Below are positions 27,156-35,801 of a stretch of 64,000 bases of DNA, one piece after another. Origin of the DNA: G963668655 sp963668655 (GTDB lineage: Bacteria > Myxococcota_A > SURF-8); assembly GCA_963668655.2 (NCBI GenBank), contig CAXXPQ010000003.1:868001-932000 (forward strand), written 5' to 3'. The notes beneath the pieces were generated by a model. It saw only the letters and a program-made list of their open reading frames with translations, searched no databases and was not told where the DNA came from. The position numbers were made by a program, and so were the translations under genes. Position 1 is the first letter of the stretch. Every line of letters begins with the position of its first letter.

Positions 27156-28549
27156 GCCCGTTTTCGTTTCCATTTCGTAAAACGATCTCCCAGGACGATC
27201 AGCAACACGGCCTCGTAGGGAAATACGGACGAGGCCAGGTATCCGGATACCATGTGGACGCAGAAGAGGTAAAGAAAATAGGGATACAGCAATCCGGCGG
27301 CTCCCCGTGGGGAAGCCCGCCATTTCCGGTACAGCCAAGACAGAAACAGCGCCACGAAGAAAGGAATCGCCGGAATGCCGAAAACGCCGAAATTGACGTA
27401 CGCCTCTCCCAGCATGGACGGCACGAAACCGCCCCCGGGAAAATCCATTCCGAACGCCCGTTTCAACTGCATGTCCAGGTTGTATTGTTTGCCGGGCGCG
27501 GCCGTCCGCACGGGATCCAGATAGGCGCCGCCGTAGCGAAACGGATACCGCCGGGGAACGCCCTCCAGCACCACGGAGAAATTTTCCGCGCCGCGTCCCA
27601 GGTAGTCGCCCAGCTGCCGAAACGCCAGCCCCAGGAAGCCATCCGCCTCCAGATGGCTCCGTACTTCCGGATAACGCCGGACCTGCTCGTCCCCGGCGAC
27701 GCGCAACGCTCCCCAGACGCCGAAAGCCAGGCCCATGAACAGCGCCAGGGCCGCGTAAGACACCAACCGTTTTCGAATGCGCCCGGGATCCTTTTCGAAA
27801 CGCGCCAGGTGCATCAGTCCTCCCACGCCGCCGATGGTCAATAGCGGAGCGCGGTTGCCCAGAAGCACGAAAACGAGCGCCACCGCCGCCAGACCCGCGA
27901 AACGCAGCCGGTTCGGAAAATGCCGCTCGTACAGAAAATCCCGCCAGGCGAAGAAACACCAGGCGATGAGCGAATACACCCCCACGCGCAAGACTCCGCC
28001 GCCCCGATCGCCCAGAAACACCCGGGCGGACTCGGGCTGTTCGGCTAGCCAGGGAAAGCCGCCCATGCGGATAAAATAGACGGCCGCCAGGCCAAGCCCC
28101 AGAATCAGCCAGACCGACAGCAGCCATCGGGTGGCCGGACTCCGGCTTTCCGGAGTTTCCGTAAAGGTTCTCTCGCGTTCGGGCATCCGCAGGCCAAGTC
28201 CCGTCTGCAAGGCGGCGTTTCCCGCCAGCGTGAGCAACAGCAGTTCCAGGTGGCGCGTGGGATCGATCCAAACCAGCCGCAGAACGCCCCAGCCGAAGAA
28301 AACGGCATAGGCCCCGGACAGCCAGAAGGCGGGCGCGAGCGGCTCCGGCGGTTCCTCGTCATGTCGAAACGGTTTTCGGTCGAACAGACGCGTCCATCCG
28401 GCGGCCCGGAAATGGAGGATGGGAAAAAGCGCGAAAATCACGGCAGACAGCGCCACCAGGGGAAGCGGCCGGCCCTGCATCGCCGGAAGCAGGCAGAGAA
28501 GAAACAGCCCGCAGGCCAGACAGAATACGATCAAACGACGAGCGTTCAT
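27152..28549 (-). CDS. wzy: Wzy-like polysaccharide polymerase
   Basis: About 465 residues with roughly ten or more hydrophobic segments and a large loop near residues 255-350 containing charged and aromatic residues (GRGAENFSVVLEG, YPFRYGGAY). This topology and the position between the flippase and glycosyltransferases fit an O-antigen or exopolysaccharide repeat-unit polymerase. Such proteins have little sequence conservation, so the assignment rests mainly on topology and context. The start overlaps the preceding gene by four bases (ATGA). Confidence 0.72.
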   Translation of the reverse strand: MNARRLIVFCLACGLFLLCLLPAMQGRPLPLVALSAVIFALFPILHFRAAGWTRLFDRKPFRHDEEPPEPLAPAFWLSGAYAVFFGWGVLRLVWIDPTRHLELLLLTLAGNAALQTGLGLRMPERERTFTETPESRSPATRWLLSVWLILGLGLAAVYFIRMGGFPWLAEQPESARVFLGDRGGGVLRVGVYSLIAWCFFAWRDFLYERHFPNRLRFAGLAAVALVFVLLGNRAPLLTIGGVGGLMHLARFEKDPGRIRKRLVSYAALALFMGLAFGVWGALRVAGDEQVRRYPEVRSHLEADGFLGLAFRQLGDYLGRGAENFSVVLEGVPRRYPFRYGGAYLDPVRTAAPGKQYNLDMQLKRAFGMDFPGGGFVPSMLGEAYVNFGVFGIPAIPFFVALFLSWLYRKWRASPRGAAGLLYPYFLYLFCVHMVSGYLASSVFPYEAVLLIVLGDRFTKWKRKRA

Positions 28550-29727
28550 GCGCGCCTCAACCCGTCGATAAGCGTCCATAAACGTTCGCAACGTCGCTCC
28601 CACGTCTCGTCTCGGAAGACCTGCCGGCGCTTTTCCCGCATGGACGGCGACTCCCGAAGAATCTCCCCTATGCGATGCTTCCACCCGGAAACCTCGGTCG
28701 TCGCATGGCAGACCTCCGGATGATCCGTCGCCGGAAGAACGGGCGTAGAGAGCACCGGCAGGCCGCGCAGGGCGGCTTCGTAGATTTTGATGGAATCCTG
28801 TGCGGCAGTGTAGGGCCCCACGCGATGGGGCGCGATCAACAGATCCAGATCCTCGTACAGGCGCAGAATTTCGTTATGAGAAAGCTCGCCGCGTTCGAAA
28901 ACCTTCCCGCTGTCCCTCAGGATTTCCAGAGCTTTCGGAGCTTTGGAGAAATCGCCCGCCGCGACCAGCGAACGGAGTCCCGGCGCAGCCAGCGTAGCCC
29001 GCAGCAACTCCAGATCCAGGCGTCCGTCGGTGTAGCGGCCCACCAGTCCCGCCGCGGGGCGCGGCCAGGAAAACGTCCTTCGATCCGCCCTTCCTACCGC
29101 ATCTCCTTCCGCCGCGCCGCCGTTTCGAATCACCTCCACTTTTTGCGCCATCGAAACGACCCGGGCGGCGGCTTCCGTATTGGCGGTTAGCAGATCCGCC
29201 CGCTCCGCGTGCCGGTAGCCGTCCGCAATACGCCTACGCTTCCGTTGAAATTCCGGAGCCGTGCGCCAATCATCATCGATATCGAACCAGCTTTTCCCTT
29301 CACCGCAATGTCCGATGGACCAGGCTTCTTTCGGATCGCCCACGAAAAGCAGCGGATCCGGGCACAGCCATCGTCCCAGATTCCGCACCGTGACGGCCAA
29401 CATCCGGTTGGCGGCGTGGGGTAGATGATGCTCGTAAAGGAATACTCCGCCGCATTTCAGAGCATCATAGCGCCGTACCCGATAAAGCCAGCCGCCGGGA
29501 AGCGGGAACAGCCGCTCTCGAACGCCGCCCTCTCCCTCGTTTCGCGACAGAAGCCGGCGGCGCGGATGCACCCGCCGCACCCAGAGCATCCGGCGGAAAC
29601 GCCGCTTCTTCAGGAAATCCAGCATGAAGACAGCGTGGCGCACGTCCGCGCCGAAGCGGACCAGGTGCGCCCAATCGTGGGCGGGAAGGACGATCAGATC
29701 CCGCAGGAATTCTCTCCTTCCGCTCAT
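28546..29727 (-). CDS. Glycosyltransferase (GT-B fold)
   Basis: About 393 residues. The N-terminal half has YEHHLPHAANRM and GKSWFDIDDDWRT, and the C-terminal half has LVGRYTDGRLDLELL, LYEDLDLLIAPHRVGP, and DSIKIYEAALRGLPVLST, the pattern of GT1/GT4 enzymes in which a Glu near the end contacts the donor sugar. It lies between the flippase and the polymerase with four-base overlaps on both sides. Sugar specificity cannot be judged. Confidence 0.82.
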   Translation of the reverse strand: MSGRREFLRDLIVLPAHDWAHLVRFGADVRHAVFMLDFLKKRRFRRMLWVRRVHPRRRLLSRNEGEGGVRERLFPLPGGWLYRVRRYDALKCGGVFLYEHHLPHAANRMLAVTVRNLGRWLCPDPLLFVGDPKEAWSIGHCGEGKSWFDIDDDWRTAPEFQRKRRRIADGYRHAERADLLTANTEAAARVVSMAQKVEVIRNGGAAEGDAVGRADRRTFSWPRPAAGLVGRYTDGRLDLELLRATLAAPGLRSLVAAGDFSKAPKALEILRDSGKVFERGELSHNEILRLYEDLDLLIAPHRVGPYTAAQDSIKIYEAALRGLPVLSTPVLPATDHPEVCHATTEVSGWKHRIGEILRESPSMREKRRQVFRDETWERRCERLWTLIDGLRRA

Positions 29728-31049
29728 GGCGCGGCTCCCACCAGACTGACGAGCGCGGAAACGACGGCCAGCCCTACGGCCAGGCGGGGGCCCGTTTGTC
29801 GTGCGCCCGGCGTGGCGCGCGCATATCCAACGGCCACGAGCAGATAGGTGATCGCCGTGGTCCAGGCCGCGCCGTCCGCTCCGAAGGCGGGAATCGCCAG
29901 GAAATTGGCGAAGATGTTGAAGGCGGCTCCGCTCAGCATGATTTTCGCCAACCGCCGTTCGCGGTCCACGGACCAGAAAAACACGCCCCCGGCGTAATTC
30001 AGGAAATTGATCGATTCGCCCACGGCCAGCACCGGAAGCCGGGACGCACCCTCGAAGGCGTCTCCGTACACCCAGGCGAACAGCGGCCGGGAAAACGCCG
30101 TAAGAAGCGCCGCACCCAGGATTCCCGCAATCCCCAGACCTTTCCAGGCCCGCAGCAGCCAACGGCCGTCCAACTCGTCTCTCCTCCCGGACAGTTCGGG
30201 AAAGACCGCCCAAAGCACGACCTGGGGCAGGAAACCGAAGATCAGAACGATGTTCGCGGCGGCGGCGTACGCGCCCACCGTCGCGGGATCGCGGAAGAGA
30301 GACAGCATCAGGATATCTCCGCGAACATAGGCCACGGCGGCGAAAGAGGAAAGCATCAGCCAGAATCCGTCCCGGCCGGCTTTTCCGTATTCTCCGAACG
30401 CGTCCGCGTCGTTCTTCGTTCCGTGCTTCCACGCCGGAATTCCCAGGGACTCGCGCACGGCCTTCAGCCGGAATCCCGCCCCCCGCAAGGCCCGGAGCAC
30501 CGCCAACAAGCCAAGCAACTGTCCCAGAAAGATGCATGCGGCCAGCATGGCCAGCCCGCCGCCCAAGGCGAACGCCGCCGCCGAAAGCGCCAGCATGGCC
30601 GATCGCTCCGCGGCCATGGCCAGAAACTCCTCCCGCCAGGCGTCTTTCGCCCGCAAGGCTCCACGGCCCGCGTGCCCCAAGGCGTTGAGCACCAGCGCCC
30701 CGCCGATCCAGAAAGATGCCGATGTAGTTCCCTTCACAAAGAGCGGAACCACCAGAATGTAGACGGCGAATGCCATCAGGCTCCGGCGAATGACCACGCC
30801 CAGACTGCGCCCCAGGACCGCTTCCGGCGGCCCCGACTCCCGGCCGAGCGCCCGCGTAACCCACACCTGCTGCCCCCACTCCGCCGCCACGAAAGCCAGC
30901 CCCATGGCGGTCCACAGCACGGAAAAACGGCCGAAGCCCTCCTCCGCCAGGAATCGAGCCGCCAGAATCGCGAGAAGAAAGGCTCCCCCGCGCTGGGTTG
31001 CCTGCGTGGCCGTGAGCCAGAACGCGCCGCCGAGGGTTCGCCGGTTCAC
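29724..31049 (-). CDS. wzx: Wzx-like polysaccharide flippase
   Basis: A 441-residue membrane protein with about twelve hydrophobic segments. Family-typical features are the N-terminal GGAFWLTATQATQRGGAFLL, then AARFLAEEGFGRFSVL, and VYGDAFEGASRLPVLAVGES in the second half. These match the MATE/MVF superfamily transporters that flip lipid-linked repeat units across the inner membrane. It overlaps both neighbours by four bases. Confidence 0.86.
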   Translation of the reverse strand: MNRRTLGGAFWLTATQATQRGGAFLLAILAARFLAEEGFGRFSVLWTAMGLAFVAAEWGQQVWVTRALGRESGPPEAVLGRSLGVVIRRSLMAFAVYILVVPLFVKGTTSASFWIGGALVLNALGHAGRGALRAKDAWREEFLAMAAERSAMLALSAAAFALGGGLAMLAACIFLGQLLGLLAVLRALRGAGFRLKAVRESLGIPAWKHGTKNDADAFGEYGKAGRDGFWLMLSSFAAVAYVRGDILMLSLFRDPATVGAYAAAANIVLIFGFLPQVVLWAVFPELSGRRDELDGRWLLRAWKGLGIAGILGAALLTAFSRPLFAWVYGDAFEGASRLPVLAVGESINFLNYAGGVFFWSVDRERRLAKIMLSGAAFNIFANFLAIPAFGADGAAWTTAITYLLVAVGYARATPGARQTGPRLAVGLAVVSALVSLVGAAP

Positions 31050-32605
31050 GGTCGGCCTCCGTTCGCTTGGTCGGGCAAAAACCGAAGAGGGCCCAGAAAG
31101 AGATTTCGATCCTCCGTTTCGTTCGCGTAATCGTTCAGGAACCGGACTCCGATGCGGTTCAGTCCGGGTCGCGTGGAGACGCGAAAACGATGGAGCGTCT
31201 CCCCTGGCGACTCAACCGTGAAACGAGCTAGTTCCCGCCCGTTCAGAAGCAGCGCCGCCTCGGGCCATGTCCCGGCAGCCGGGGTTCCCCGCGCCTGCAA
31301 TTCCAGAACCGCCGCTCCGCCCGGCGCTTCGAAAACGGCACGCGCCTCTCCGGGCAGAAACAGATCCGCGCCATGACGTCCTCGCCAGGCGTTTCGCGTA
31401 AGCTCGATACGCCAATGGGATCGTTCAGCCCGACCACCCGGCCTTTTCTCGCGATTTTCGGAAAGGTTCGCGCGGCCTTCCGCATAGGCGTCATAAACAT
31501 CCAGGCGGCGGATGATTTGCGTTTCCATGGCCGATGCTGCCACACCCGCCTTGCGTTTCCCGATTTTCTCCGCCGCGTGACGAAGCACCCGGCGAACCTC
31601 CTCCGGCCGATTGCGCAGACGCCAGCATTCGGACAAAAGCCAGTTTTCCGCCGCATCGCCCGGGCGCGCGCCTTGTAGTCTCTCCATATCCACACGGTTT
31701 TCGTCCAGCAGATTCAAGGCGACATCCCCCAATCCGGAGGCTTCCAGGGAGGCAGCGAAGGCGAGCAGACTGTCCGGCGAAGGATCGCCACGCAAGCCGT
31801 GACTGGCCAGAACGGCCGATTCTCGCAGCCTTCCCGCTTTTCGAAGATCGCGCGCGGCTCGCAGCCGTGCCTCCCGTTCCAAGGCAAGCACTCCCAGTCG
31901 CCGTGCCGCCCGCATGGCCGGCAGAGGGCCGGAGGAGTCCATTTCCGCCGTACGCCAAAACAGGTGCGATCCGGATAGTACAAGCAAAACCGCCAGAAGA
32001 ACGGCGAATCCGCCCACGTTTTCGTTCGGATTCTCCGTAGCCTCTTTCCGAAAAGCCAAAGCGGAAAGCGCCATGCTCCAGGCCGCCAGGGAAAAGACGC
32101 TTCGCCCGAAGGCCGGGTCGGAACCCGACAGCCAGCCGGGGAAAAACAACGCTCCCTCCGAGGTCATGAATCCCGCCACGCCCTGAAGGGCTTCGGCGCG
32201 CTGGACCGGCAGTCCCATGGAAATCCAGCCCCAAAGCGTGGCGAATACGGCGAAAACGAGCAAGCCCGCTATCCAGATCGTCTCGAATCCCCTTCGGTTT
32301 TTCCAGCCGCTCGCGGACGAGCCCGCGCCGATCCAGTGGAGAAAGGAAAGCAGCAGCAATACGGGCGGAAGCCACGCCAGAAAAGAGCATTCCTCCAGGA
32401 TCCAGATCCGCCATGAAAGACCGGCCGAAAGCGCCCATCCCAGAAGCGCCAAGCCGCCGTCCGGCTTTCCGCGTTTTTTCAGAAAACCGGCCGCGAGCCA
32501 TAGGCCGAGAACGGCCAGACCCGCATGGATCGGCCAGGCCACGACGCCGACGAGCGAAAGCCCCCGGAAAAGCCCCCGTGTCAAGCTCTGCCGATCAGTC
32601 CGCAT
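31046..32605 (-). CDS. Membrane protein with C-terminal CBM36/60-like carbohydrate-binding domain
   Basis: Encodes 519 residues. The N-terminal 215 residues hold about six membrane segments. Then follows a helical, TPR-like periplasmic region (about 230-370; LRKAGRLRESAVLASHGLRG). The last 110 residues read like a calcium-dependent xylan-binding module: FEAPGGAAVLELQARGTPAA, then WPEAALLLNGRELARFTVES, and the signature RFLNDYANETEDRNLFLGP. In those modules the Asn-Asp and Asp-Arg-Asn residues bind calcium and sugar. Its place in the operon suggests handling of the polysaccharide at the outer face; function beyond that is inference. Confidence 0.75.
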   Translation of the reverse strand: MRTDRQSLTRGLFRGLSLVGVVAWPIHAGLAVLGLWLAAGFLKKRGKPDGGLALLGWALSAGLSWRIWILEECSFLAWLPPVLLLLSFLHWIGAGSSASGWKNRRGFETIWIAGLLVFAVFATLWGWISMGLPVQRAEALQGVAGFMTSEGALFFPGWLSGSDPAFGRSVFSLAAWSMALSALAFRKEATENPNENVGGFAVLLAVLLVLSGSHLFWRTAEMDSSGPLPAMRAARRLGVLALEREARLRAARDLRKAGRLRESAVLASHGLRGDPSPDSLLAFAASLEASGLGDVALNLLDENRVDMERLQGARPGDAAENWLLSECWRLRNRPEEVRRVLRHAAEKIGKRKAGVAASAMETQIIRRLDVYDAYAEGRANLSENREKRPGGRAERSHWRIELTRNAWRGRHGADLFLPGEARAVFEAPGGAAVLELQARGTPAAGTWPEAALLLNGRELARFTVESPGETLHRFRVSTRPGLNRIGVRFLNDYANETEDRNLFLGPLRFLPDQANGGRP

Positions 32606-33191
32606 GGGACCGCTCGCGTCGCCGATTTCCGGAAGATCCGCCGATAAGAAACAACAGCCGGAGCAGCCAGAAGAAAGCGCCGCCGCCGAGGCCCAGGCGC
32701 CACCTTGAGAAATGAAGCGCTTCGACGTTCGGCGGGAGGTTGGAATCGTCCAGCCGAAGCATGGCCGAATGAACGCAAAGCCTCGTTCTTTCGTCGGGAA
32801 TCACCGACAGACGCTGATTCTGAAGGCGCGCCAGCCTTTGGGCCGCGGCCAGGGCCCAGCGATCCGATTCTCTTTCCACCTCGACCCGATCCGGCCCCTC
32901 CACTTCGAAATACAATCGATCCGGAACCACGCGTCGTCGCAGGTGCGGAGTTCCACTCGCGAATACGTCCTTGAACTTCGACGGCTCCAGAACCTCGCAA
33001 ATCGAACTCAGGTGCCCGAATTCCACATCCGCCGCCGTCTCGCCGCATTCCGGAACTCGGGCGCGAACCACGCGCAATTCGGCGGAAGCCCGCCAGTTCT
33101 CCGGCGTCCAAGCTCCGATCCCGAAGGCGGAGAGCAGCCCGCACAGAATCGCCCCCATGGCTCCGTATAGATGAATTCGCCCGTCCGTCAC
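32595..33191 (-). CDS. Wzz-like membrane protein, first gene of the polysaccharide operon
   Basis: About 198 residues with one membrane helix near each end (YGAMGAILCGLLSAFGIGAW, and GLGGGAFFWLLRLLFLIGG) and a soluble loop of about 140 residues between. This is the topology of polysaccharide chain-length regulators, though no clear Wzz motif is seen. The start is taken as GTG at 33191, with AAGGGAGG nine bases upstream. In-frame ATG codons at 33248/33251 are rejected because they overlap the predicted -10 box. It overlaps the next gene by 11 bases. Confidence 0.65.
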   Translation of the reverse strand: MTDGRIHLYGAMGAILCGLLSAFGIGAWTPENWRASAELRVVRARVPECGETAADVEFGHLSSICEVLEPSKFKDVFASGTPHLRRRVVPDRLYFEVEGPDRVEVERESDRWALAAAQRLARLQNQRLSVIPDERTRLCVHSAMLRLDDSNLPPNVEALHFSRWRLGLGGGAFFWLLRLLFLIGGSSGNRRRERSHAD

Positions 33192-33246
33192 GTCGCCCGG
33201 CCTCCCTTTCCGGCGGATTTCCCGATGTCGCGCTGCAAGGCGACCC

Positions 33247-33274
33247 ATCATACCACCGGCGGGCGGCGGGTCAA
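33247..33274 (-). promoter_or_regulatory. Sigma-70-type promoter of the polysaccharide operon
   Basis: On the minus strand TTGACC (33274-33269) and TATGAT (33252-33247) are 16 bases apart, with TGG just before the -10 box (extended -10). Both boxes match at five of six positions. Confidence 0.65.
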
Positions 33275-33324
33275 GCCTCTCGATCTCGCCGATTGGAGAA
33301 AGCCTTGAATTCCTTGGAATCCTG

Positions 33325-33341
33325 GGGCATACTGCTTGCAC
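33325..33341 (+). promoter_or_regulatory. Candidate sigma-54 promoter
   Basis: GGGGCATACTGCTTGCA has GG (33326-33327) and GC (33338-33339) exactly 10 bases apart, as in the RpoN consensus TGGCACG-N4-TTGCA, with the TTGCA half perfect. It lies about 30 bases before the TPR lipoprotein start. RpoN is encoded at 59844. Confidence 0.45.
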
Positions 33342-33370
33342 GATAAAGAAACCCTTGGGGAGAAAACGCC

Positions 33371-34561
33371 ATGAATCGGAAATCCGCGATCGCCATGTTG
33401 CTGCTCTGCCTGTCGCTACTCGGACTATCGGCCTGCGAAACCCTGGAAGAACGCCAGGCCCGGGAGACCATGACGGCCTGGTTCAAGGGAGGCGATCTCG
33501 AAAAGGCGGAACGCCTGTTGCGCCTGGACGATTATCGTCAATTCCAGCAGGCGGAGATCAATTTCATCACGCTGCGGCTGAAGGATCGGGACAATCCCAT
33601 TCTGGCCGGATGGCTGGCGCAGCTTTACGTGGCCTGGACGGAACAATTGCGCAGCGAGATCCATTTTTTGAAACGAACGCTGACGGCGGCGGAAATCGGC
33701 GCGGACGTTCAGAAAAAGGCGGGCGTACTCGCCCTTCTGGATTTGCGCCGGAAGGAATTGGCGGACGCCGATGAAGGTGCGCGCAGCCTGGGAAACGTAC
33801 TGATGACGCACAACGCGGATACCTACATCGGACATCGCGCCATGGCCGATTACTACCGCATCATGGGCGACCACGACAAGATGGAGGAAGAACTGGCGAA
33901 AGTCCGCAAACTGAACCCGAACAGCGTCGGGCTGCGTTTCGTGGAAGGAGCCGGGAAAGCCCGCTTCGAACACGACTACCCGGCCGCCATCCGGCTGTTC
34001 GATCAGGCCCTGGCCATGGATCCCATGTTCCTGAAAGCCTTGTATTTCAAGGGGTTGGCCCAGGATGCCATGGGAGAACGGGACGCGGCCCGAGCCACCA
34101 TGCTGGCGGTGCTGGCCAAATCTCCCAACCACCCGGGAGCCCAGACCTACCTGGGGTTGCAGGAATACCTGGCGCTTCTGGACCAGGAAGCCCGCACCCA
34201 GATGGAAAAAAGCGGCGGCCGCTATTTCGACAGCGACCAATCGCCCCGGCTGGTGACATGGAAGGCCCGGATGGAAAACGGCGCTCCCGTGCTGGACTAT
34301 CGCCTCGGCGGGCCGACCGGAAATTCCAGCGAAATCAAGGCTGTATTCAGCCTTCTGAACGACCGCGGGGCCGTCATCGGGCATGTGGAACAGTCCTTCC
34401 GGATTCCGGCGGGCGCGGTCCACGCCGGAAAGGCCGTTTTCGATTCCATGAAATCGGAAGGCGCCCCGAAATCGGTGATTCTTCAGATTCTGACGGTGGG
34501 CGGAGGGGAAGATCCGGGAACCACGGTGGATGTCCGCCGGGCGGAAATCATCGGCGGCTGA
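33371..34561 (+). CDS. TPR-repeat outer-envelope lipoprotein
   Basis: Encodes 396 residues with a clear lipoprotein signal (LGLSAC, Cys22). Residues 40-290 are helical with tetratricopeptide-type repeats, for example YPAAIRLFDQALAMDPMFLK and KALYFKGLAQDAMGERDAAR. The last 100 residues are beta-rich (APVLDYRLGGPTGNSSEI and IGHVEQSFRIPAGAV). TPR lipoproteins usually act as assembly factors in the envelope. It diverges from the polysaccharide operon and shares its 180-base regulatory spacer, so a link to that system is possible. The ribosome site is GGGGAGAA. Confidence 0.82.
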   Translation: MNRKSAIAMLLLCLSLLGLSACETLEERQARETMTAWFKGGDLEKAERLLRLDDYRQFQQAEINFITLRLKDRDNPILAGWLAQLYVAWTEQLRSEIHFLKRTLTAAEIGADVQKKAGVLALLDLRRKELADADEGARSLGNVLMTHNADTYIGHRAMADYYRIMGDHDKMEEELAKVRKLNPNSVGLRFVEGAGKARFEHDYPAAIRLFDQALAMDPMFLKALYFKGLAQDAMGERDAARATMLAVLAKSPNHPGAQTYLGLQEYLALLDQEARTQMEKSGGRYFDSDQSPRLVTWKARMENGAPVLDYRLGGPTGNSSEIKAVFSLLNDRGAVIGHVEQSFRIPAGAVHAGKAVFDSMKSEGAPKSVILQILTVGGGEDPGTTVDVRRAEIIGG

Positions 34562-34590
34562 GCCTTCCCGCTTGCTTTCAGTGGATGAAT

Positions 34591-35625
34591 TTACCCCAGT
34601 ACGTCCCGCATCGCCTCCAGGGCGCGATGCAGATCATCCGGCCCGATGCCGTGATGGGTGACGAAACGATACTCCCCGTATTCCGGCGGATAGATCCGAA
34701 CCCCCCGTTTCTCCAGTTCCGAAACGAAGGCATCATCCCCGATATTCGACGCCTCGCGCCGGGCGAACACCATGTTGATCTCCCCCGGCCGAGCGATCTG
34801 GAAATGTCCGGATTCCTTCAGTAATTTCTCCAGAAGTCGCGCGTTGGCATGGTCCTCGGCCAGCCGTTGGCGCATCTCTTGCAGGGCCAAAAGCCCCGCC
34901 GCCGCCAGAAAACCGGCCTGCCGCATGCCGCCGCCCAGGATCTTGCGGTTTCTGCGCGCCCGTTCGATGAAATCCGCCGGTCCCGCCAGGAGCGAACCCA
35001 CCGGGGCGCACAATCCTTTCGAGAGGCAGATACATACCGTGTCGCCGCAACGCGCCAGTTCCTCTGGTTCCACCTCCAGAGCGACCGCCGCGTTAAACAG
35101 CCGCGCACCGTCGATGTGAACCGCAACGCCGGTTTCCCGAGCCAGGGCGTAAACGCTTTCCATCACGTCCAGGGGAATCACCCGTCCCATGGCCGTGGCC
35201 TGGGTCAGAACGATCAAAGCCGTTTTCGGATAATGGATGTCCTCGCCCATCCGGATGCGTGGCCGGATCTCCTCCGGCAGCAGCCAGGCGCCGTTCGCGG
35301 GAATCAGGGTCCGAAGCTGGACCCGAGCGATCAACGCCGCCGCCCCGGCCTCGTGCTGGACGATGTGGGCGTCCTCCTCCACGATGACTTCGTTTCCGCT
35401 TCCGGCGTGGGTGAGCAGGGCGCACTGGTTGGCGAACGTCCCCGAAGGCGTGAACAACGCGGCCGGTTTCCCCAGCAATTCCGAAGCATACCGCTCCAGT
35501 TCATTGATCGTGGGGTCTTCCCGCACCACGTCGTCGCCCACCTCGCATGTCGCCATGGCCCGGCGCATGGCCTCGGTGGGCTGAGTGACGGTATCGCTTC
35601 TCAGATCGATGGTAAATTCCGGCAT
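34591..35625 (-). CDS. ltaE: Low-specificity L-threonine aldolase
   Basis: About 344 residues of the beta-eliminating lyase fold type I PLP enzymes. Threonine aldolase cleaves threonine to glycine and acetaldehyde. The N-terminus IDLRSDTVTQPTEAMRRAM, the segment GDDVVREDPTINELE, and the PLP-lysine region CLSKGLCAPVGSLL are characteristic. Start 35625 (MPEFTIDLRSDT) has GGGAGAC five bases upstream and fits the family better than the start six codons earlier. Confidence 0.93.
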   Translation of the reverse strand: MPEFTIDLRSDTVTQPTEAMRRAMATCEVGDDVVREDPTINELERYASELLGKPAALFTPSGTFANQCALLTHAGSGNEVIVEEDAHIVQHEAGAAALIARVQLRTLIPANGAWLLPEEIRPRIRMGEDIHYPKTALIVLTQATAMGRVIPLDVMESVYALARETGVAVHIDGARLFNAAVALEVEPEELARCGDTVCICLSKGLCAPVGSLLAGPADFIERARRNRKILGGGMRQAGFLAAAGLLALQEMRQRLAEDHANARLLEKLLKESGHFQIARPGEINMVFARREASNIGDDAFVSELEKRGVRIYPPEYGEYRFVTHHGIGPDDLHRALEAMRDVLG

Positions 35626-35652
35626 GTTCGTCTCCCAAGTCAAGATCCGAAG

Positions 35653-35682
35653 GTTCTAGCACGAGTTTTCCAATGTCGTCAA
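35653..35682 (-). promoter_or_regulatory. Candidate promoter for ltaE
   Basis: On the minus strand TTGACG (35682-35677) and TAGAAC (35658-35653), 18 bases apart with TGC before the -10 box, about 25 bases before the start codon. Confidence 0.5.
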
Positions 35683-35741
35683 ATCCGTTTCACCTGTGTA
35701 ATGATTTTACTCGATTTTGTCTACACAGTCCCTTTTTCCGC

Positions 35742-35770
35742 TTGAATCCGGATATTTCGGTTGGTAGATT
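35742..35770 (+). promoter_or_regulatory. Candidate promoter for the TIGR02147 gene
   Basis: TTGAAT (35742-35747) and TAGATT (35765-35770) are 17 bases apart in an A+T-rich spacer, about 30 bases before the start codon at 35802. Confidence 0.45.
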
Positions 35771-35801
35771 ATAGTCAAGAAACAATGGAGAGATCGATAC
35801 C

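Noticed and set aside
33192..33341. Longer N-terminus (ATG at 33248/33251 or upstream) for the Wzz-like protein
   Set aside because: These codons overlap the -10 box of a strong promoter and lack a ribosome site; GTG at 33191 has AAGGGAGG.
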